Source: Actinomycetes bacterium (lineage in GTDB: Bacteria > Actinomycetota > Acidimicrobiia > Acidimicrobiales > RAAP-2). From it: a stretch of 64,000 nt of DNA. Within the stretch, counting starts at the first letter, position 1. Every line of letters starts with the position of its first letter. Below are positions 8,168 through 17,615 of this stretch, in pieces. Location of the stretch: positions 1 through 64,000 of the forward strand of contig JAJXXA010000069.1 of assembly GCA_021781335.1 (NCBI GenBank), written 5' to 3'. The notes under the pieces were generated by a model. The model was not told where the DNA came from and made no database searches. It was given only the letters and a program-made list of their open reading frames with translations. The position numbers were made by a program, and so were the translations under genes.

Positions 8168-9922
8168 GTGTTAAAGAAAGTCCTCATCGCCAATCGAGGC
8201 GAGATTGCGGTCCGGGTGATCCGGACATGTCGAGAAATGGGCATCGCCACCGTCGCGGTCTATTCCGAGCTCGATCGCAACGCCCTGCACGTACGACTCG
8301 CCGATGAGGCGTACTCACTGGGCGGTCAAAGTGCCGCCGAGAGTTACCTCAATACCGAAGCGATACTCGACGTCATCAAGCGCAGTGGGGCTGACGCCGT
8401 ACACCCCGGCTACGGCTTCTTCTCAGAGAACACAGACTTCGCGCGCGCCATCACGTCACTCGGCGTTACCTTCATTGGCCCCCCTCCCGAAGCGATCGAA
8501 GTCATGGGTGACAAGATCTCGTCGCGACTCGCCGCGGAAAAGGCTGGCGTCAACGGCGTCCCTGGACGCAATGAGACCCTCACGAGCGCCGAAGAAGTCA
8601 TCAGTTTCGGCAACGAGGCAGGTTGGCCCATCGCCATCAAAGCCGCGTACGGTGGTGGTGGCCGGGGGATGAAGGTCGTCAACGGCCCCGACGAAGCGCA
8701 AGCCGCACTTGAGAGTGCGACGCGTGAGGCGCAGAGCTATTTCGGCCGACCCGAGTGCTACGTCGAGCGCTACCTGACGTGGCCGCGCCATATCGAGATG
8801 CAGGTATTGGCTGACACCCACGGCAATACCTTGTGGCTTGGCGAACGCGACTGCTCCGCTCAGCGTCGTCACCAAAAGCTCATCGAGGAGTCGCCCGCGG
8901 CCAACTTTCCCGACGACGTGCGCCGCGCCATGGGTGAGGCGGCGGTCAAGGTCTCACGCGCTTGCGGTTACGTCAACGCGGGTACCGTCGAATTCCTCTA
9001 CCAAGACGGCGAGTTCTTCTTTCTGGAGATGAACACGCGACTCCAGGTGGAGCATCCGGTGACCGAATTGGTCACGGGGCTTGACCTCGTCGAGTGGCAA
9101 CTTCGTATCGCTGCCGGAGAAGCATTGGACTTCACCCAAGATGAGATTCGCCGCGACGGTCACGCCATTGAGGTACGTATCAATGCAGAAGACCCGAGCG
9201 GAGGACGATTCTCTCCGTCCCCGGGCACCATCACGCGCTTTGACCAACCTTCGGGCCCCGGTGTGCGCTTGGATGCGGGCTACACCAGCGGCGACACGGT
9301 CTCGCAGTACTACGACAACTTGATCGCCAAACTCATCGTGTGGGGCAGCGATCGCGAGAAGGCTCGCCGACGCATGTTGCGCGCCATCGAAGAGACCGTT
9401 ATCGAAGGCGTGGCGACCACGTTGCCCGCCGATACCGTCATCCTTTCCGAGCAGGACTTCGTCAACGGCACGCATTCAACGAAGTGGGTCGAGACGAATC
9501 TCGATTTCAACTCGCTCTCGACGCCCGCCGTGACGGGGATCGCCGTCGGCGAAGGTCACGTGCGAAAAGACGTGACTGCCGAGGTCAACGGCCGTCGGGT
9601 CACCGTCGCGCTCTGGATGCCCTCATCAGGTGACGACGACCTCCCTCGTGCGCACAGCACCGCAAAGAAACCCCGACGGCAACACCACACCGGCGTCGTG
9701 GGAAGCGGGTCTGGCAACGTCACCGTACCCATGCAGGGCACCATCGTCAAAGTCGCGGTAGAAGTGGGCCAGACCGTCGACGCTGGCGACACCGTGGTCA
9801 TCCTCGAGGCCATGAAGATGGAGAACACGGTGAACGCTGAAATGGGCGGCGTAGTGAAACTCATCAAAGTGACGGCCGGGGACTCGGTGAGCGCTGGGGA
9901 CATCGTGGCGGTCATCGAGTGA
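8168..9922 (+). CDS. Biotin-dependent acyl-CoA carboxylase alpha subunit (biotin carboxylase plus BCCP)
   Basis: This is a fused ATP-dependent biotin carboxylase and biotin carrier, the alpha chain of acetyl-/propionyl-CoA carboxylases (AccA3/PccA type). Motifs: N-terminal KKVLIANRGEIAVRVIRTCR, ATP-grasp glycine loop GGGGRGMKVV, EMNTRLQVEHPVTE, and the biotinylation site EAMKMEN about 35 residues from the C-terminus. I use GTG 8168, which has a strong GGAGG 5-6 nt upstream, giving 584 aa. The track's extra 31 residues overlap birA. The carboxyltransferase (beta) subunit is not in the window, so substrate (acetyl, propionyl or longer acyl-CoA) cannot be assigned. The next gene overlaps by GTGA. 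Confidence 0.94.
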   Translation: MLKKVLIANRGEIAVRVIRTCREMGIATVAVYSELDRNALHVRLADEAYSLGGQSAAESYLNTEAILDVIKRSGADAVHPGYGFFSENTDFARAITSLGVTFIGPPPEAIEVMGDKISSRLAAEKAGVNGVPGRNETLTSAEEVISFGNEAGWPIAIKAAYGGGGRGMKVVNGPDEAQAALESATREAQSYFGRPECYVERYLTWPRHIEMQVLADTHGNTLWLGERDCSAQRRHQKLIEESPAANFPDDVRRAMGEAAVKVSRACGYVNAGTVEFLYQDGEFFFLEMNTRLQVEHPVTELVTGLDLVEWQLRIAAGEALDFTQDEIRRDGHAIEVRINAEDPSGGRFSPSPGTITRFDQPSGPGVRLDAGYTSGDTVSQYYDNLIAKLIVWGSDREKARRRMLRAIEETVIEGVATTLPADTVILSEQDFVNGTHSTKWVETNLDFNSLSTPAVTGIAVGEGHVRKDVTAEVNGRRVTVALWMPSSGDDDLPRAHSTAKKPRRQHHTGVVGSGSGNVTVPMQGTIVKVAVEVGQTVDAGDTVVILEAMKMENTVNAEMGGVVKLIKVTAGDSVSAGDIVAVIE

Positions 9923-11076
9923 GTGCGCAGGACCTCGCGAGCAAGTCCATCGAAGACTCCCGCGACGAACTCGTCGCGCTCAGTCACTACGTCCACGCCA
10001 ATCCCGAGTTGGGCTACGAGGAATTCAAGAGCGCAGAGGCCGTCGCGAGCGCCTGTGAGCGTGCGGGTTTCACGGTCGAACGCGGGATCGCGTCACTACC
10101 CACGGCATTTCGCGCGAGCGCGGGTGAGGGAGATCTTCACGTGGTCATCTGCGCGGAATATGACGCGCTTCCCGACGTTGGCCACGCGTGTGGCCACAAC
10201 ATCATTGCCGCATCTTCCTTAGGCGCAGCCATTGGCCTCGCAGCGGTGGCCGATGAACTGAACCTGCGCGTGACCCTGCTCGGCACACCCTCCGAGGAGG
10301 GCGGTGGCGGCAAGATCGACCTCTTGAACGCGGGCGAATTCAAAGACGCCCATTTTGCGATGATGATCCACCCCTGGCCCGACGAGCGTCTCGAGGCCAC
10401 GTGTCTCGCCGTCGATCATTTCGACGTCACGTACGAGGGCAAAGAGGCCCACGCTTCGGCCGCGCCCTGGCAGGGCGTCAACGCACTCGATGCCCTGACG
10501 ATTGCCCAAGTGGCTCTCGGGCTCTTGCGTCAACAACTCCCCCCAGGTGACCAGTTCCACGGCATCGTGAACGAAGGTGGCGCAGCGGCCAACATCATCC
10601 CGCGTCACGTGGTGGGACGCTTCATGGCGCGCTCGCTGACGAGCGAAAGACTCGCCGGACTTCGTCGGCGCATGGACGCGTGCTTTCAAGCGGGTGCCCT
10701 GGCGAGTGGTGCCACGATGCACGTGCAAGAGCTCGGCAGCGCGTTCTCGCACATGGAATCTGACCACGAGATTCTCTCTCACTATCGGCGCGCCGCTGAG
10801 TCACTCGGGCGTCGCTTCGACCTTGATGACGCGGGCGTTCCCAAACCCACCATCTCTACCGATATGGCCAACGTCTCCCTGGCGGTCCCGTCGATCCATC
10901 CACTGCTCGCGATCCCGACCAACGGTGCGGTCAACCATCAACCAGAGTTCACCGCCGCGTGCATCACGGCTGAAGCGGACCAGGCAGTGCTCGACGGTGC
11001 GCGCGCACTCGCGCTCACGGCCATCAGTGTCGCCTCCGACCCATCCCTACGAAAGAGATTGCAGAGCAGACAATGA
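9919..11076 (+). CDS. M20 family metallo-amidohydrolase
   Basis: This is a zinc-dependent amidohydrolase of the M20D group, which includes N-acyl-amino-acid and p-aminobenzoyl-glutamate hydrolases. The metal motif GHACGHNIIAAS is present, as is TPSEEGGGGK with the catalytic Glu pair. The dimerisation lid domain (KEAHASAAPWQGVNALDAL) is also clear. At 385 aa the length is normal, and there is no signal peptide. The GTG start overlaps the upstream carboxylase stop (GTGA), and the ABM gene follows with an ATGA overlap. The three genes are therefore one operon. The substrate is not evident. Confidence 0.88.
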   Translation: MSAQDLASKSIEDSRDELVALSHYVHANPELGYEEFKSAEAVASACERAGFTVERGIASLPTAFRASAGEGDLHVVICAEYDALPDVGHACGHNIIAASSLGAAIGLAAVADELNLRVTLLGTPSEEGGGGKIDLLNAGEFKDAHFAMMIHPWPDERLEATCLAVDHFDVTYEGKEAHASAAPWQGVNALDALTIAQVALGLLRQQLPPGDQFHGIVNEGGAAANIIPRHVVGRFMARSLTSERLAGLRRRMDACFQAGALASGATMHVQELGSAFSHMESDHEILSHYRRAAESLGRRFDLDDAGVPKPTISTDMANVSLAVPSIHPLLAIPTNGAVNHQPEFTAACITAEADQAVLDGARALALTAISVASDPSLRKRLQSRQ

Positions 11077-11366
11077 TCCTTGAACACGCACTCCTCCAAG
11101 TCACGCCAGGCCGCGAGCAAGAATACGAGGAATCGGTACGTCAGGCCTTGCCGGTGATCAGTTCGGCGCCTAACTGCTTTGGTGTGGAGATCAGGCGTCA
11201 AGAAGAGAATCCTTCGACGTACCTCCTCTTGATCCGCTGGTCCTCAATCGAAGCGCACATGGCATTTCGTGAGACCGATCTCTTTACGAAGTGGCGCGAA
11301 ATGACCCACCACTTCTACGTGGAGATGCCCCGCGTAACGCACTTTCACGAGCCACTGGGCGACTAG
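11073..11366 (+). CDS. ABM-domain (antibiotic biosynthesis monooxygenase-like) small protein
   Basis: A 97-aa single-domain protein with the dimeric alpha+beta barrel pattern of ABM proteins: [20 protein letters not shown] at the start, then [19 protein letters not shown] and HFHEPLGD at the end. Members are small oxygenases or heme/quinone-binding enzymes, and many have no known substrate. It overlaps the amidohydrolase by ATGA, so it is co-translated. Its stop shares the four bases CTAG with the stop of the convergent mutase gene. Confidence 0.82.
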   Translation: MILEHALLQVTPGREQEYEESVRQALPVISSAPNCFGVEIRRQEENPSTYLLLIRWSSIEAHMAFRETDLFTKWREMTHHFYVEMPRVTHFHEPLGD

Positions 11367-12943
11367 TGCGGCTGATAGGTACCGAACTCGCCACGTAGGA
11401 CATCGGCGACCTCGCCCAACGTGGCCATTCGCGAAAGTGCGACCTTCATCGGGTACAAGACGTTTGACGTTCCACGCGCGGCGCGGGCCAAGTCTTCGAG
11501 TGCCGAGCGCACCCCCTCGTCTTCTCGACGTTGCTTGAGTGCGACAACCCTGGCGACCTGCGCCTCCTGCTGGGCAACATCAACAGGAAAGACGTCAGCC
11601 TTGGTCGACTCGCTTTCGCTGAAGCGATTCACGCCCACGACAATCTTGTCGCCCCGGTCGACACTTCGAGCGAACTCGTACGCCGCCGACTCGATCTCGT
11701 TCTGCATGTAGTTCGATTCGATCGCCGCCACCGCGCCACCCATTGCGTCGATTGCGTCAATGTAGTCACGCGCACGTCGTTCAACCTCGTCGGTCAGTGT
11801 TTCAATGAAGTACGAGCCCGCCAGTGGATCGACCGTGTCGGTGACGCCCGACTCGAACCCGACAATCTGCTGGGTACGAAGTGCCAACTTCGCCGCGCGC
11901 TCGGTGGGTAGGCCCAGCGCTTCGTCGAAACCATTGGTGTGCAGGCTCTGCGTGCCGCCCAGCACCGACGCGAGCGCCTGGAGCGTCACCCGCACGATGT
12001 TGTTCTCCGGCTGCTGGGCGGTCAACGTCGAGCCACCCGTCTGGGTGTGGAAACGCAGCATCATCGACTTGGGGTCACGGGCACCAAAACGATCACGCAT
12101 GATCGTTGCCCACAACCTGCGTGCGGCGCGATACTTCGCCACCTCTTCGAAAAGATTGTTGTGCGCATTGAAGAAGAAGCTGAGTCGCGGAGCGAACTCA
12201 TCAAGGACGAGCCCCGCGGCGAGCGCCGCTTCGACGTAGGCAATGCCGTTGGCCAAGGTGAAAGCGATCTCTTGGACCGCCGTCGAACCCGCTTCGCGGA
12301 TGTGATAGCCGGAGATGGAAATCGTGTTCCAGTTAGGCATCTCTTTCGCGCAGTAGGCAAACGTGTCGACGACTAGGCGCATCGACGGGCGAGGCGGATA
12401 GATGTACGTGCCGCGAGCGACGTATTCCTTCAAAATGTCATTTTGAATGGTGCCTCGAAGCTGATCGCCACGCACGCCCTGTTCTTCAGCTACCAGCTGA
12501 TAGAGGAGCAAGAGCGTCGACGCCGTCGAATTGATCGTCATCGACGTCGTCACCTCGTCGAGCGGTAGACCTGCGAGCAACAGACGCATGTCCTCTAGCG
12601 ACGAGATGGCCACCCCAACCTTGCCGACCTCCCCCTCGGAGCGCGCGTGGTCGGCGTCGTAACCCATCTGGGTGGGCAGATCGAAGGCGCAGGACAGACC
12701 GGTCTGACCCGCGCCGAGCAGGAACTTGAACCGCTCGTTCGTCGCTTCGGCGGTGCCGAAGCCCGCGTACTGTCGCATTGTCCAGAGGCGACCCCGATAC
12801 ATGCTCGGCTGGACGCCACGAGTGTATGGAAAACTTCCTGGTTGACCCAGGCGCTCCGCTTCATTGAAATCCTTGAGGTTGCGCTCGTCGTAGACGGGTT
12901 CAACCACGATGCCCGAATCAGTCCTTCGTTCGCTCGAGGTCAT
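11363..12943 (-). CDS. Methylmalonyl-CoA mutase-type large subunit, catalytic domain only
   Basis: This is the TIM-barrel substrate-binding domain of an adenosylcobalamin-dependent acyl-CoA mutase (526 aa). Family landmarks: [53 protein letters not shown] and [15 protein letters not shown]. There is no C-terminal B12-binding domain, so a separate small subunit must exist, as in isobutyryl-CoA, 2-hydroxyisobutyryl-CoA and some methylmalonyl-CoA mutases. At the positions that set substrate choice the protein has Tyr (RQYAGFG), Ala (CAFDLP) and Arg (VARGTYI). This is the methylmalonyl-CoA pattern. I use ATG 12943, which has TAACCT 7 nt upstream. The track start adds 28 unlikely residues. Confidence 0.9.
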   Translation of the reverse strand: MTSSERRTDSGIVVEPVYDERNLKDFNEAERLGQPGSFPYTRGVQPSMYRGRLWTMRQYAGFGTAEATNERFKFLLGAGQTGLSCAFDLPTQMGYDADHARSEGEVGKVGVAISSLEDMRLLLAGLPLDEVTTSMTINSTASTLLLLYQLVAEEQGVRGDQLRGTIQNDILKEYVARGTYIYPPRPSMRLVVDTFAYCAKEMPNWNTISISGYHIREAGSTAVQEIAFTLANGIAYVEAALAAGLVLDEFAPRLSFFFNAHNNLFEEVAKYRAARRLWATIMRDRFGARDPKSMMLRFHTQTGGSTLTAQQPENNIVRVTLQALASVLGGTQSLHTNGFDEALGLPTERAAKLALRTQQIVGFESGVTDTVDPLAGSYFIETLTDEVERRARDYIDAIDAMGGAVAAIESNYMQNEIESAAYEFARSVDRGDKIVVGVNRFSESESTKADVFPVDVAQQEAQVARVVALKQRREDEGVRSALEDLARAARGTSNVLYPMKVALSRMATLGEVADVLRGEFGTYQPH

Positions 12944-12950
12944 AATCGCA

Positions 12951-12956
12951 AGGTTA
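12951..12956 (-). promoter_or_regulatory. Leaderless -10 box of the mutase gene
   Basis: TAACCT on the minus strand, 7 nt before the ATG at 12943. It fits the TANNNT-(6 to 9)-start pattern found at many genes here and supports the chosen start. Confidence 0.5.
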
Positions 12957-13047
12957 GGCGCTGGAAACTGCGATGAGAAAGCAGCGTCGCACCGGGAGTA
13001 TGAGCGTGGTCGTGACAAAGGGTCCACGCGTAGAGCAGACTGGAGAG

Positions 13048-13578
13048 ATGTACTGTCCTCACTGCGGCACCCAAGTCCAGAGCAACCGTTGCAACGTCTG
13101 TGGGACCGTCATCACCACCTCGAACGAAGAGGTCTCTGGCGCGCCCGAACTATCGGGTTGGTGGCGGCGAGTGGGCGCAACGCTCGTAGACGATATTTTG
13201 CTCTTCATCCCGACCTACGTTGTCATCATGGTGGTGACAGCCATCATTGGCCTGGTCGGTGGCACTATCGCAGGACTGCTTCTCCAAGGTGCCTATATGG
13301 TCAGGTTTCTCGCCCGCCCCGCGGGTCAAACAATCGGGAACCGGCTAGTGGACACGTACGTGCGAGACGCGACGACTGGCCAGGTCTTGACGAGTCAACA
13401 GGTCCTTCGACGCTGGGGCTTCGTGGCGGTCTACAGCCTCTTTGGGATCACCGGCTCAATGGTTGGCACGAGCATCGTCGGCGCGATTGGACTCGTGGAC
13501 TGCCTCTACCCCCTCTTCAATGCCCGAAAGCAGACATTGCACGACAAGTTCGCTGGCACCATTGTCCTTCGAAAGTGA
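13048..13578 (+). CDS. Zinc-ribbon RDD-family membrane protein
   Basis: A small membrane protein with an N-terminal zinc ribbon ([20 protein letters not shown], four Cys in CxxC pairs). An RDD domain follows: [18 protein letters not shown], two or three hydrophobic helices, [15 protein letters not shown], and a C-terminal [21 protein letters not shown] proteins are proposed transporters or regulators, with few characterised. The start is uncertain. I prefer ATG 13048 because zinc-ribbon proteins usually begin this way, although its GGAG is only 2 nt upstream. ATG 13000 and 12973 are in-frame alternatives. A second RDD gene follows 171 nt later. Confidence 0.8.
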   Translation: MYCPHCGTQVQSNRCNVCGTVITTSNEEVSGAPELSGWWRRVGATLVDDILLFIPTYVVIMVVTAIIGLVGGTIAGLLLQGAYMVRFLARPAGQTIGNRLVDTYVRDATTGQVLTSQQVLRRWGFVAVYSLFGITGSMVGTSIVGAIGLVDCLYPLFNARKQTLHDKFAGTIVLRK

Positions 13579-13749
13579 GGGACTTCTCACATTGGCACTG
13601 GCCGGAGCTTGTGAAGACTTCATTAAATCTGACGACAAACGTTGCGAATCCCGTGGCCACAAAATGCGACGTACGTAGTGTTGAACCCATGACACTTCGC
13701 ACGAGCTCCTTTTGACACGTGTGATCGCATTCGAAGGACGGCTACCCGT

Positions 13750-14223
13750 ATGAGCATTGACATAGGCACGGATCCGGTCACGGGTAAACCGTTGGCTAAT
13801 TGGGGGCAGCGCGTAGGTGCCACGCTGATCGACTTTCTCATCATGCTCGTGCCTGAGGTGCTCTTGCGCACGGTCTTGGGTAACGCCATAGGTTCGAGCA
13901 TCTATCTGGTCGTCTTCGGCATCTATCTGATCACGCAGTGGAATCTCTGCGACGGCCGCACCGTAGGCAACCGTGTCGCCAAGACCCAAGTCCTCGACGC
14001 GGCCTCCGCCGCCTCAATCACCAACAAGCAAGCGTTCAACCGCTACCTCTACCTCGAGCTCTACGCAATCGTTGACCTGTACGGCGCCGTCGAAGGCGTG
14101 CGCATGGTCGTGGTGCTCGCCGGTATCTACGGGGTCGTCAACGTCCTGCTTCCACTCTTTGACCAACGACGCCAGACCTTGCATGACAAGTTCGCGCGCA
14201 CGATCGTGGTCGTCAGAAACTGA
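13750..14223 (+). CDS. RDD-family membrane protein
   Basis: A 157-aa RDD-domain protein, a shorter relative of the preceding gene without the zinc ribbon. It shows WGQRVGATLIDFLIMLVP, the second helix SSIYLVVFGIYLITQW, the RDD loop GRTVGNRVAKTQVLD, and the C-terminal signature [20 protein letters not shown], nearly identical to its neighbour. The pair looks like a tandem duplication. The 13579-13749 gap between them holds a perfect TTGACA (13712-13717) but no convincing -10 at the right distance. An AAGGA lies about 11 nt before the start. Function is not assigned for the family. Confidence 0.82.
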   Translation: MSIDIGTDPVTGKPLANWGQRVGATLIDFLIMLVPEVLLRTVLGNAIGSSIYLVVFGIYLITQWNLCDGRTVGNRVAKTQVLDAASAASITNKQAFNRYLYLELYAIVDLYGAVEGVRMVVVLAGIYGVVNVLLPLFDQRRQTLHDKFARTIVVVRN

Positions 14224-14260
14224 CCCCGCAGATTGACGTCATCGATGCTCGGGTGCAGCG

Positions 14261-15424
14261 CTACACCCCGACCGGGTGCGGCATGCACAAATCGTCGTAC
14301 TCAGCGATCACTATTGGAGGAGCGTTCTCGCCACACGCCGGGCAGGTGGGGTCTCGGCGAACCTTGAAGGTCCGAAAGCTCTGATCAAGCGCATCGTAGG
14401 TGAGCAGTCGCCCGACCAAGGGATCACCGAGTTCAAGGATCAGTTTGATCGTCTCTATGGCCTGAATGGACCCTACGATTCCCGGCAATACGCCAAGAAC
14501 GCCCGCCTCGGCACAGCTCGGCGCCAACTCGGCGGGAGGGGGCTCGGGGATCATGCAGCGATAGCACGGGCCGACGTAAGGATTGAAGACGGTGATCTGA
14601 CCCTCGAAGCGAAAGATTGAACCGTGCACCACGGGAATGTTCTTCAAGAGCGCCGCGTCGTTGACAAGGTACCGGGTCGGAAAATTGTCCGTGCCGTCGA
14701 CAATGACGTCATACCCATCAATGATGTCAAGGATGTTGTCGGCGCCCAGGCGCGTGTCGTAGGTAAGGACCTTCAGATCTGGGTTCATCGCTTCGAGCGT
14801 CAGGCGCGCACTGTCCACCTTGCGCATGCCCACTCGATCGAGGTTGTGCAGGATCTGGCGCTGCAGGTTCGATGAATCGACGACGTCCATGTCGATGATC
14901 CCTATCGTCCCCACGCCGGCGGCGGCGAGATACAGCGCGGCCGGTGATCCGAGTCCGCCCGCACCGAGCAATAACACTTTGGCGTCCAGCAACTTCATCT
15001 GACCACTCTCACCCACTTCGGGCAAGAGAAGGTGACGGTGGTAGCGGATGCGCTGATCTTGGGTCATGGAGCGAGGGGTGTCCCACGTGAGCCCCTCGTC
15101 CTTCCATTTGTTGAACCCACCAATAATGGACACGACGTCGGTGTACCCCAAGTCTTGGAGGGTCTTCGCCGCGAACGCCGAACGAACGCCGCCCGCGCAG
15201 TACACCGCAATCGGTGCGTTCTTATCGGGCAATCGTCCCTCGATTGAGAACTCGAGGTTCCCGCGCGCAACGTGCACCGCGCCGGGCACTGCACCCTGTT
15301 CGTGTTCGTCGGGCTCGCGCACGTCGAGCAGCGTGTAGTGGTCGAGCCGAGCGGCGACCTCGTGCGGGTCTATTTCGCGTATCTCGGACTTGGCAGCGTT
15401 CAGTAGATCTCGAGGTGTGGGCAA
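14261..15424 (-). CDS. Rhodanese-ThiF fusion, MoeZ/MoeB-like sulfur-carrier adenylyltransferase
   Basis: A bifunctional protein predicted to adenylate and then thiolate a ubiquitin-like sulfur carrier (MoaD, ThiS or CysO type). Residues 1-120 are a rhodanese domain with persulfide Cys in YCAGGVRSA. Residues ~130-387 are an E1-like adenylyltransferase: GAGGLGSPAALYLAAAGVG, IDMDVVDSSNLQRQ, zinc ligands CYRC and CPAC, and SCAEAGVLGVLPG with the conserved Cys. In mycobacterial MoeZ the rhodanese domain is C-terminal, so here the order is reversed. It begins at TTG 15424 with a clear AAGGAG 6 nt upstream. No carrier-protein gene is adjacent. Confidence 0.9.
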   Translation of the reverse strand: MPTPRDLLNAAKSEIREIDPHEVAARLDHYTLLDVREPDEHEQGAVPGAVHVARGNLEFSIEGRLPDKNAPIAVYCAGGVRSAFAAKTLQDLGYTDVVSIIGGFNKWKDEGLTWDTPRSMTQDQRIRYHRHLLLPEVGESGQMKLLDAKVLLLGAGGLGSPAALYLAAAGVGTIGIIDMDVVDSSNLQRQILHNLDRVGMRKVDSARLTLEAMNPDLKVLTYDTRLGADNILDIIDGYDVIVDGTDNFPTRYLVNDAALLKNIPVVHGSIFRFEGQITVFNPYVGPCYRCMIPEPPPAELAPSCAEAGVLGVLPGIVGSIQAIETIKLILELGDPLVGRLLTYDALDQSFRTFKVRRDPTCPACGENAPPIVIAEYDDLCMPHPVGV

Positions 15425-15502
15425 CGGTCGCTCCTTCTTTGTCTATAAATCTTACCTCCTAGGTCAACTTTCGATCACACCGCACCTGCTAGACCACATC
15501 AC

Positions 15503-16108
15503 GTGGAACTTTCGGCACTTCTCAAGCAACGTCGAATGGTGAGGTCCTTTGACGGCACACCCGTGGACTTGGACTGGCTCGAGAGCCTCTGCGCCAGCGC
15601 CCTGTGGGCGCCGAGCGCCGGCAACAGCGCGGGTGTTCGTATGCACACCATTGGTCACGAGTTGCTGTCGCAGTACTTTGAAGTCGCCACCGACGAGCAG
15701 TGGCGCACCAGCGCTCGTCGAGCCGACGGCCTCCAGCGCGCGGGTGCGGTCGTACTCGTGACCGCTCGACCCCAGGACTATCTCGCCCGATATCAAGAGT
15801 CCGACAAAGCGGCGTCGGGCCTCGGCGTCGAAGAGGCGTGGCCCGTACCGTACTGGCACACTGACGCCGCGATGGCAACGATGGCGTTGCTGTTGCTGAT
15901 CGAACAGGACTCGTGGCACGCCACCTTGTGGGGGAATTTTCGAAACGGTGACGCGGTGCTCAATTGGGCGCGAATCCACGATGAGACGCTTTTCGGTGCG
16001 GTACTGGTGGGACGTGGCGACGGCAACGACGTCCCCTCACGCTCGCTGCAACGTCGCGTGCCCGCGCGCGCCCAACGGGTGCGCCGAGTCAGTCCTCGCG
16101 CTTTGTGA
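15503..16108 (+). CDS. Nitroreductase-family flavoprotein
   Basis: A 201-aa member of the FMN-dependent nitroreductase family. The N-terminus (LLKQRRMVRSFDGTPVD) carries the typical FMN phosphate-binding RRxxRxF pattern, followed by CASALWAPSAGNSAGVRM. The C-terminal Arg-rich tail is less typical. The start is GTG 15503. The last 20 nt overlap the convergent pepA gene. Such enzymes reduce nitro compounds, quinones or more specialised substrates; which one applies here cannot be told from sequence. Confidence 0.8.
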   Translation: MELSALLKQRRMVRSFDGTPVDLDWLESLCASALWAPSAGNSAGVRMHTIGHELLSQYFEVATDEQWRTSARRADGLQRAGAVVLVTARPQDYLARYQESDKAASGLGVEEAWPVPYWHTDAAMATMALLLLIEQDSWHATLWGNFRNGDAVLNWARIHDETLFGAVLVGRGDGNDVPSRSLQRRVPARAQRVRRVSPRAL

Positions 16109-17600
16109 CGTTCGAGACGGCGAATAGGAATTCGACGATCGTTCGCGCGCTAAAGGCAGTCGCGCCTTTCGTGACGTACCCTTTGTCCGCATCAGCGCGA
16201 CCCGGTCCGGCAATATCGAGATGCACCCACGGCCGCCCATCGGTGAATCGCTGCAGCAGCAATGCGGCGCTTATCGCGCCCGCGCGACCCGGCTTTCCGA
16301 TGTTCTTCATGTCGGCAATGTCGGATTCGATGTGTGACTCATAACTCGAAACCAAGGGCATGCGCCACAATTGCTCGCCGCTCGCCGCAGACGCCTCGCT
16401 GAAATAGCTCGCCAATTCGTCGGTCGACGCGAAGAACGCACCCACCTCGTCGCCGAGCGCCACTGCTTGGGCTCCCGTCAGCGTCGCTACATCAATAATC
16501 GCGTCCGGGTTCGTCTCCACCGCGAGACTCAAGCCGTCGGCCAATATCAGTCGACCTTCCGCGTCGGTGTTGAGCACCTCAATAGTCATGCCGTTTCTGA
16601 TCGTCAGGACGTCGCCAGGCTTTATTGCCTTGTCACCACTCAGGTTCTCGGTCATTGGCGCAATGGCGCTGACGCGTACCGGGATCTTGAGGCGACTGGC
16701 GATTGAAATCACCGCCATCACGACCGCCGCCCCGGTCATGTCGGTCTTCATGGTCATCATGCCGTCGCCGGACTTGATCGAAAGTCCTCCCGAGTCAAAC
16801 GTGACACCTTTACCCACCAGGGCGACGTGAGGAATCGACTCGCCGGGTTGGGGGTCGTAGGTGGCGTAGACAAGTCGCGTGGGTTGCGCCGAACCCTGGC
16901 CAACGCCGAGAAGCCCGCCGAGTCCTTCAGCCTTTATCTTGGTCTCGGTCCACGCTTCGACGCTGACGTGCGCGTCGGCGTCCAAACGCAGCACCACATT
17001 CCTCGCGAGGTCGCGGGGTGTCATGTCGCCAGCGGGCGTGTCAATCAGACGTTTGGCCCAATTGACGCCCTCGCCCACCACGATGCCATCGCTGACACCG
17101 TCGGTGACCTTGTTGTGCGTCTCGACGCTCGGCAGTGGGATGCCGAGTGGGATGACATCGAACGTCGTGGGCGGCGTTCGATCCTTGAAGGTGTACGACG
17201 CGAGAAGTGCTCCTTCAACGAGCGCTCGCGCAGCGCCGCGGGGGTCCTCGATGCCATTGGTGGGCAAGAAGAACGCTACGGAACTCTTGGGTGCCTGGCG
17301 CACCGCCGCGGCGCCACAGAGTCGATAGTTCTCGAGACGGTTGTAACTCGCACCAAGACTCACCAGCAGCACGCTCGAATCCGAGAACGAAGGGACGAGT
17401 ACTGAACTACCGGGCTCTTCCTTCAAGCCCTGTTGTGCGCACCATTCTTTGCTGAACGAGCGTGGGAACTTCTGTCCCGCGAGATTGAGCGGCACCGATT
17501 CGGCCACCACCGCGGTACCCGCATCGAAGACAACTGGTACCGCCTGAACGGTTTGCTTGGCACCCTCTACGGGCGTCGAGATCCTGGCGCTTCGTGACAT
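16089..17600 (-). CDS. pepA: Leucyl aminopeptidase (M17)
   Basis: A two-zinc aminopeptidase that trims N-terminal residues during peptide turnover. The M17 signature NTDAEGRLILADGL is intact, as are the metal Lys/Asp region GKGVTFDSGGLSIKSGDGMMTMKTDMTG and the C-terminal motif DIAGPGRADADKGYVTKGATAF. At 503 aa it is full length. The start codon follows a GGGAG Shine-Dalgarno sequence. The gene lies 15 nt downstream of the cobalamin adenosyltransferase, so the two are probably co-transcribed, although no functional link is obvious. Confidence 0.95.
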   Translation of the reverse strand: MSRSARISTPVEGAKQTVQAVPVVFDAGTAVVAESVPLNLAGQKFPRSFSKEWCAQQGLKEEPGSSVLVPSFSDSSVLLVSLGASYNRLENYRLCGAAAVRQAPKSSVAFFLPTNGIEDPRGAARALVEGALLASYTFKDRTPPTTFDVIPLGIPLPSVETHNKVTDGVSDGIVVGEGVNWAKRLIDTPAGDMTPRDLARNVVLRLDADAHVSVEAWTETKIKAEGLGGLLGVGQGSAQPTRLVYATYDPQPGESIPHVALVGKGVTFDSGGLSIKSGDGMMTMKTDMTGAAVVMAVISIASRLKIPVRVSAIAPMTENLSGDKAIKPGDVLTIRNGMTIEVLNTDAEGRLILADGLSLAVETNPDAIIDVATLTGAQAVALGDEVGAFFASTDELASYFSEASAASGEQLWRMPLVSSYESHIESDIADMKNIGKPGRAGAISAALLLQRFTDGRPWVHLDIAGPGRADADKGYVTKGATAFSARTIVEFLFAVSNVTKRED

Positions 17601-17615
17601 CTGTCTCCCTTTTCT

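Noticed and set aside
13712-13717. TTGACA as a -35 box for the second RDD gene
   Set aside because: No -10-like hexamer at 16-18 nt downstream.
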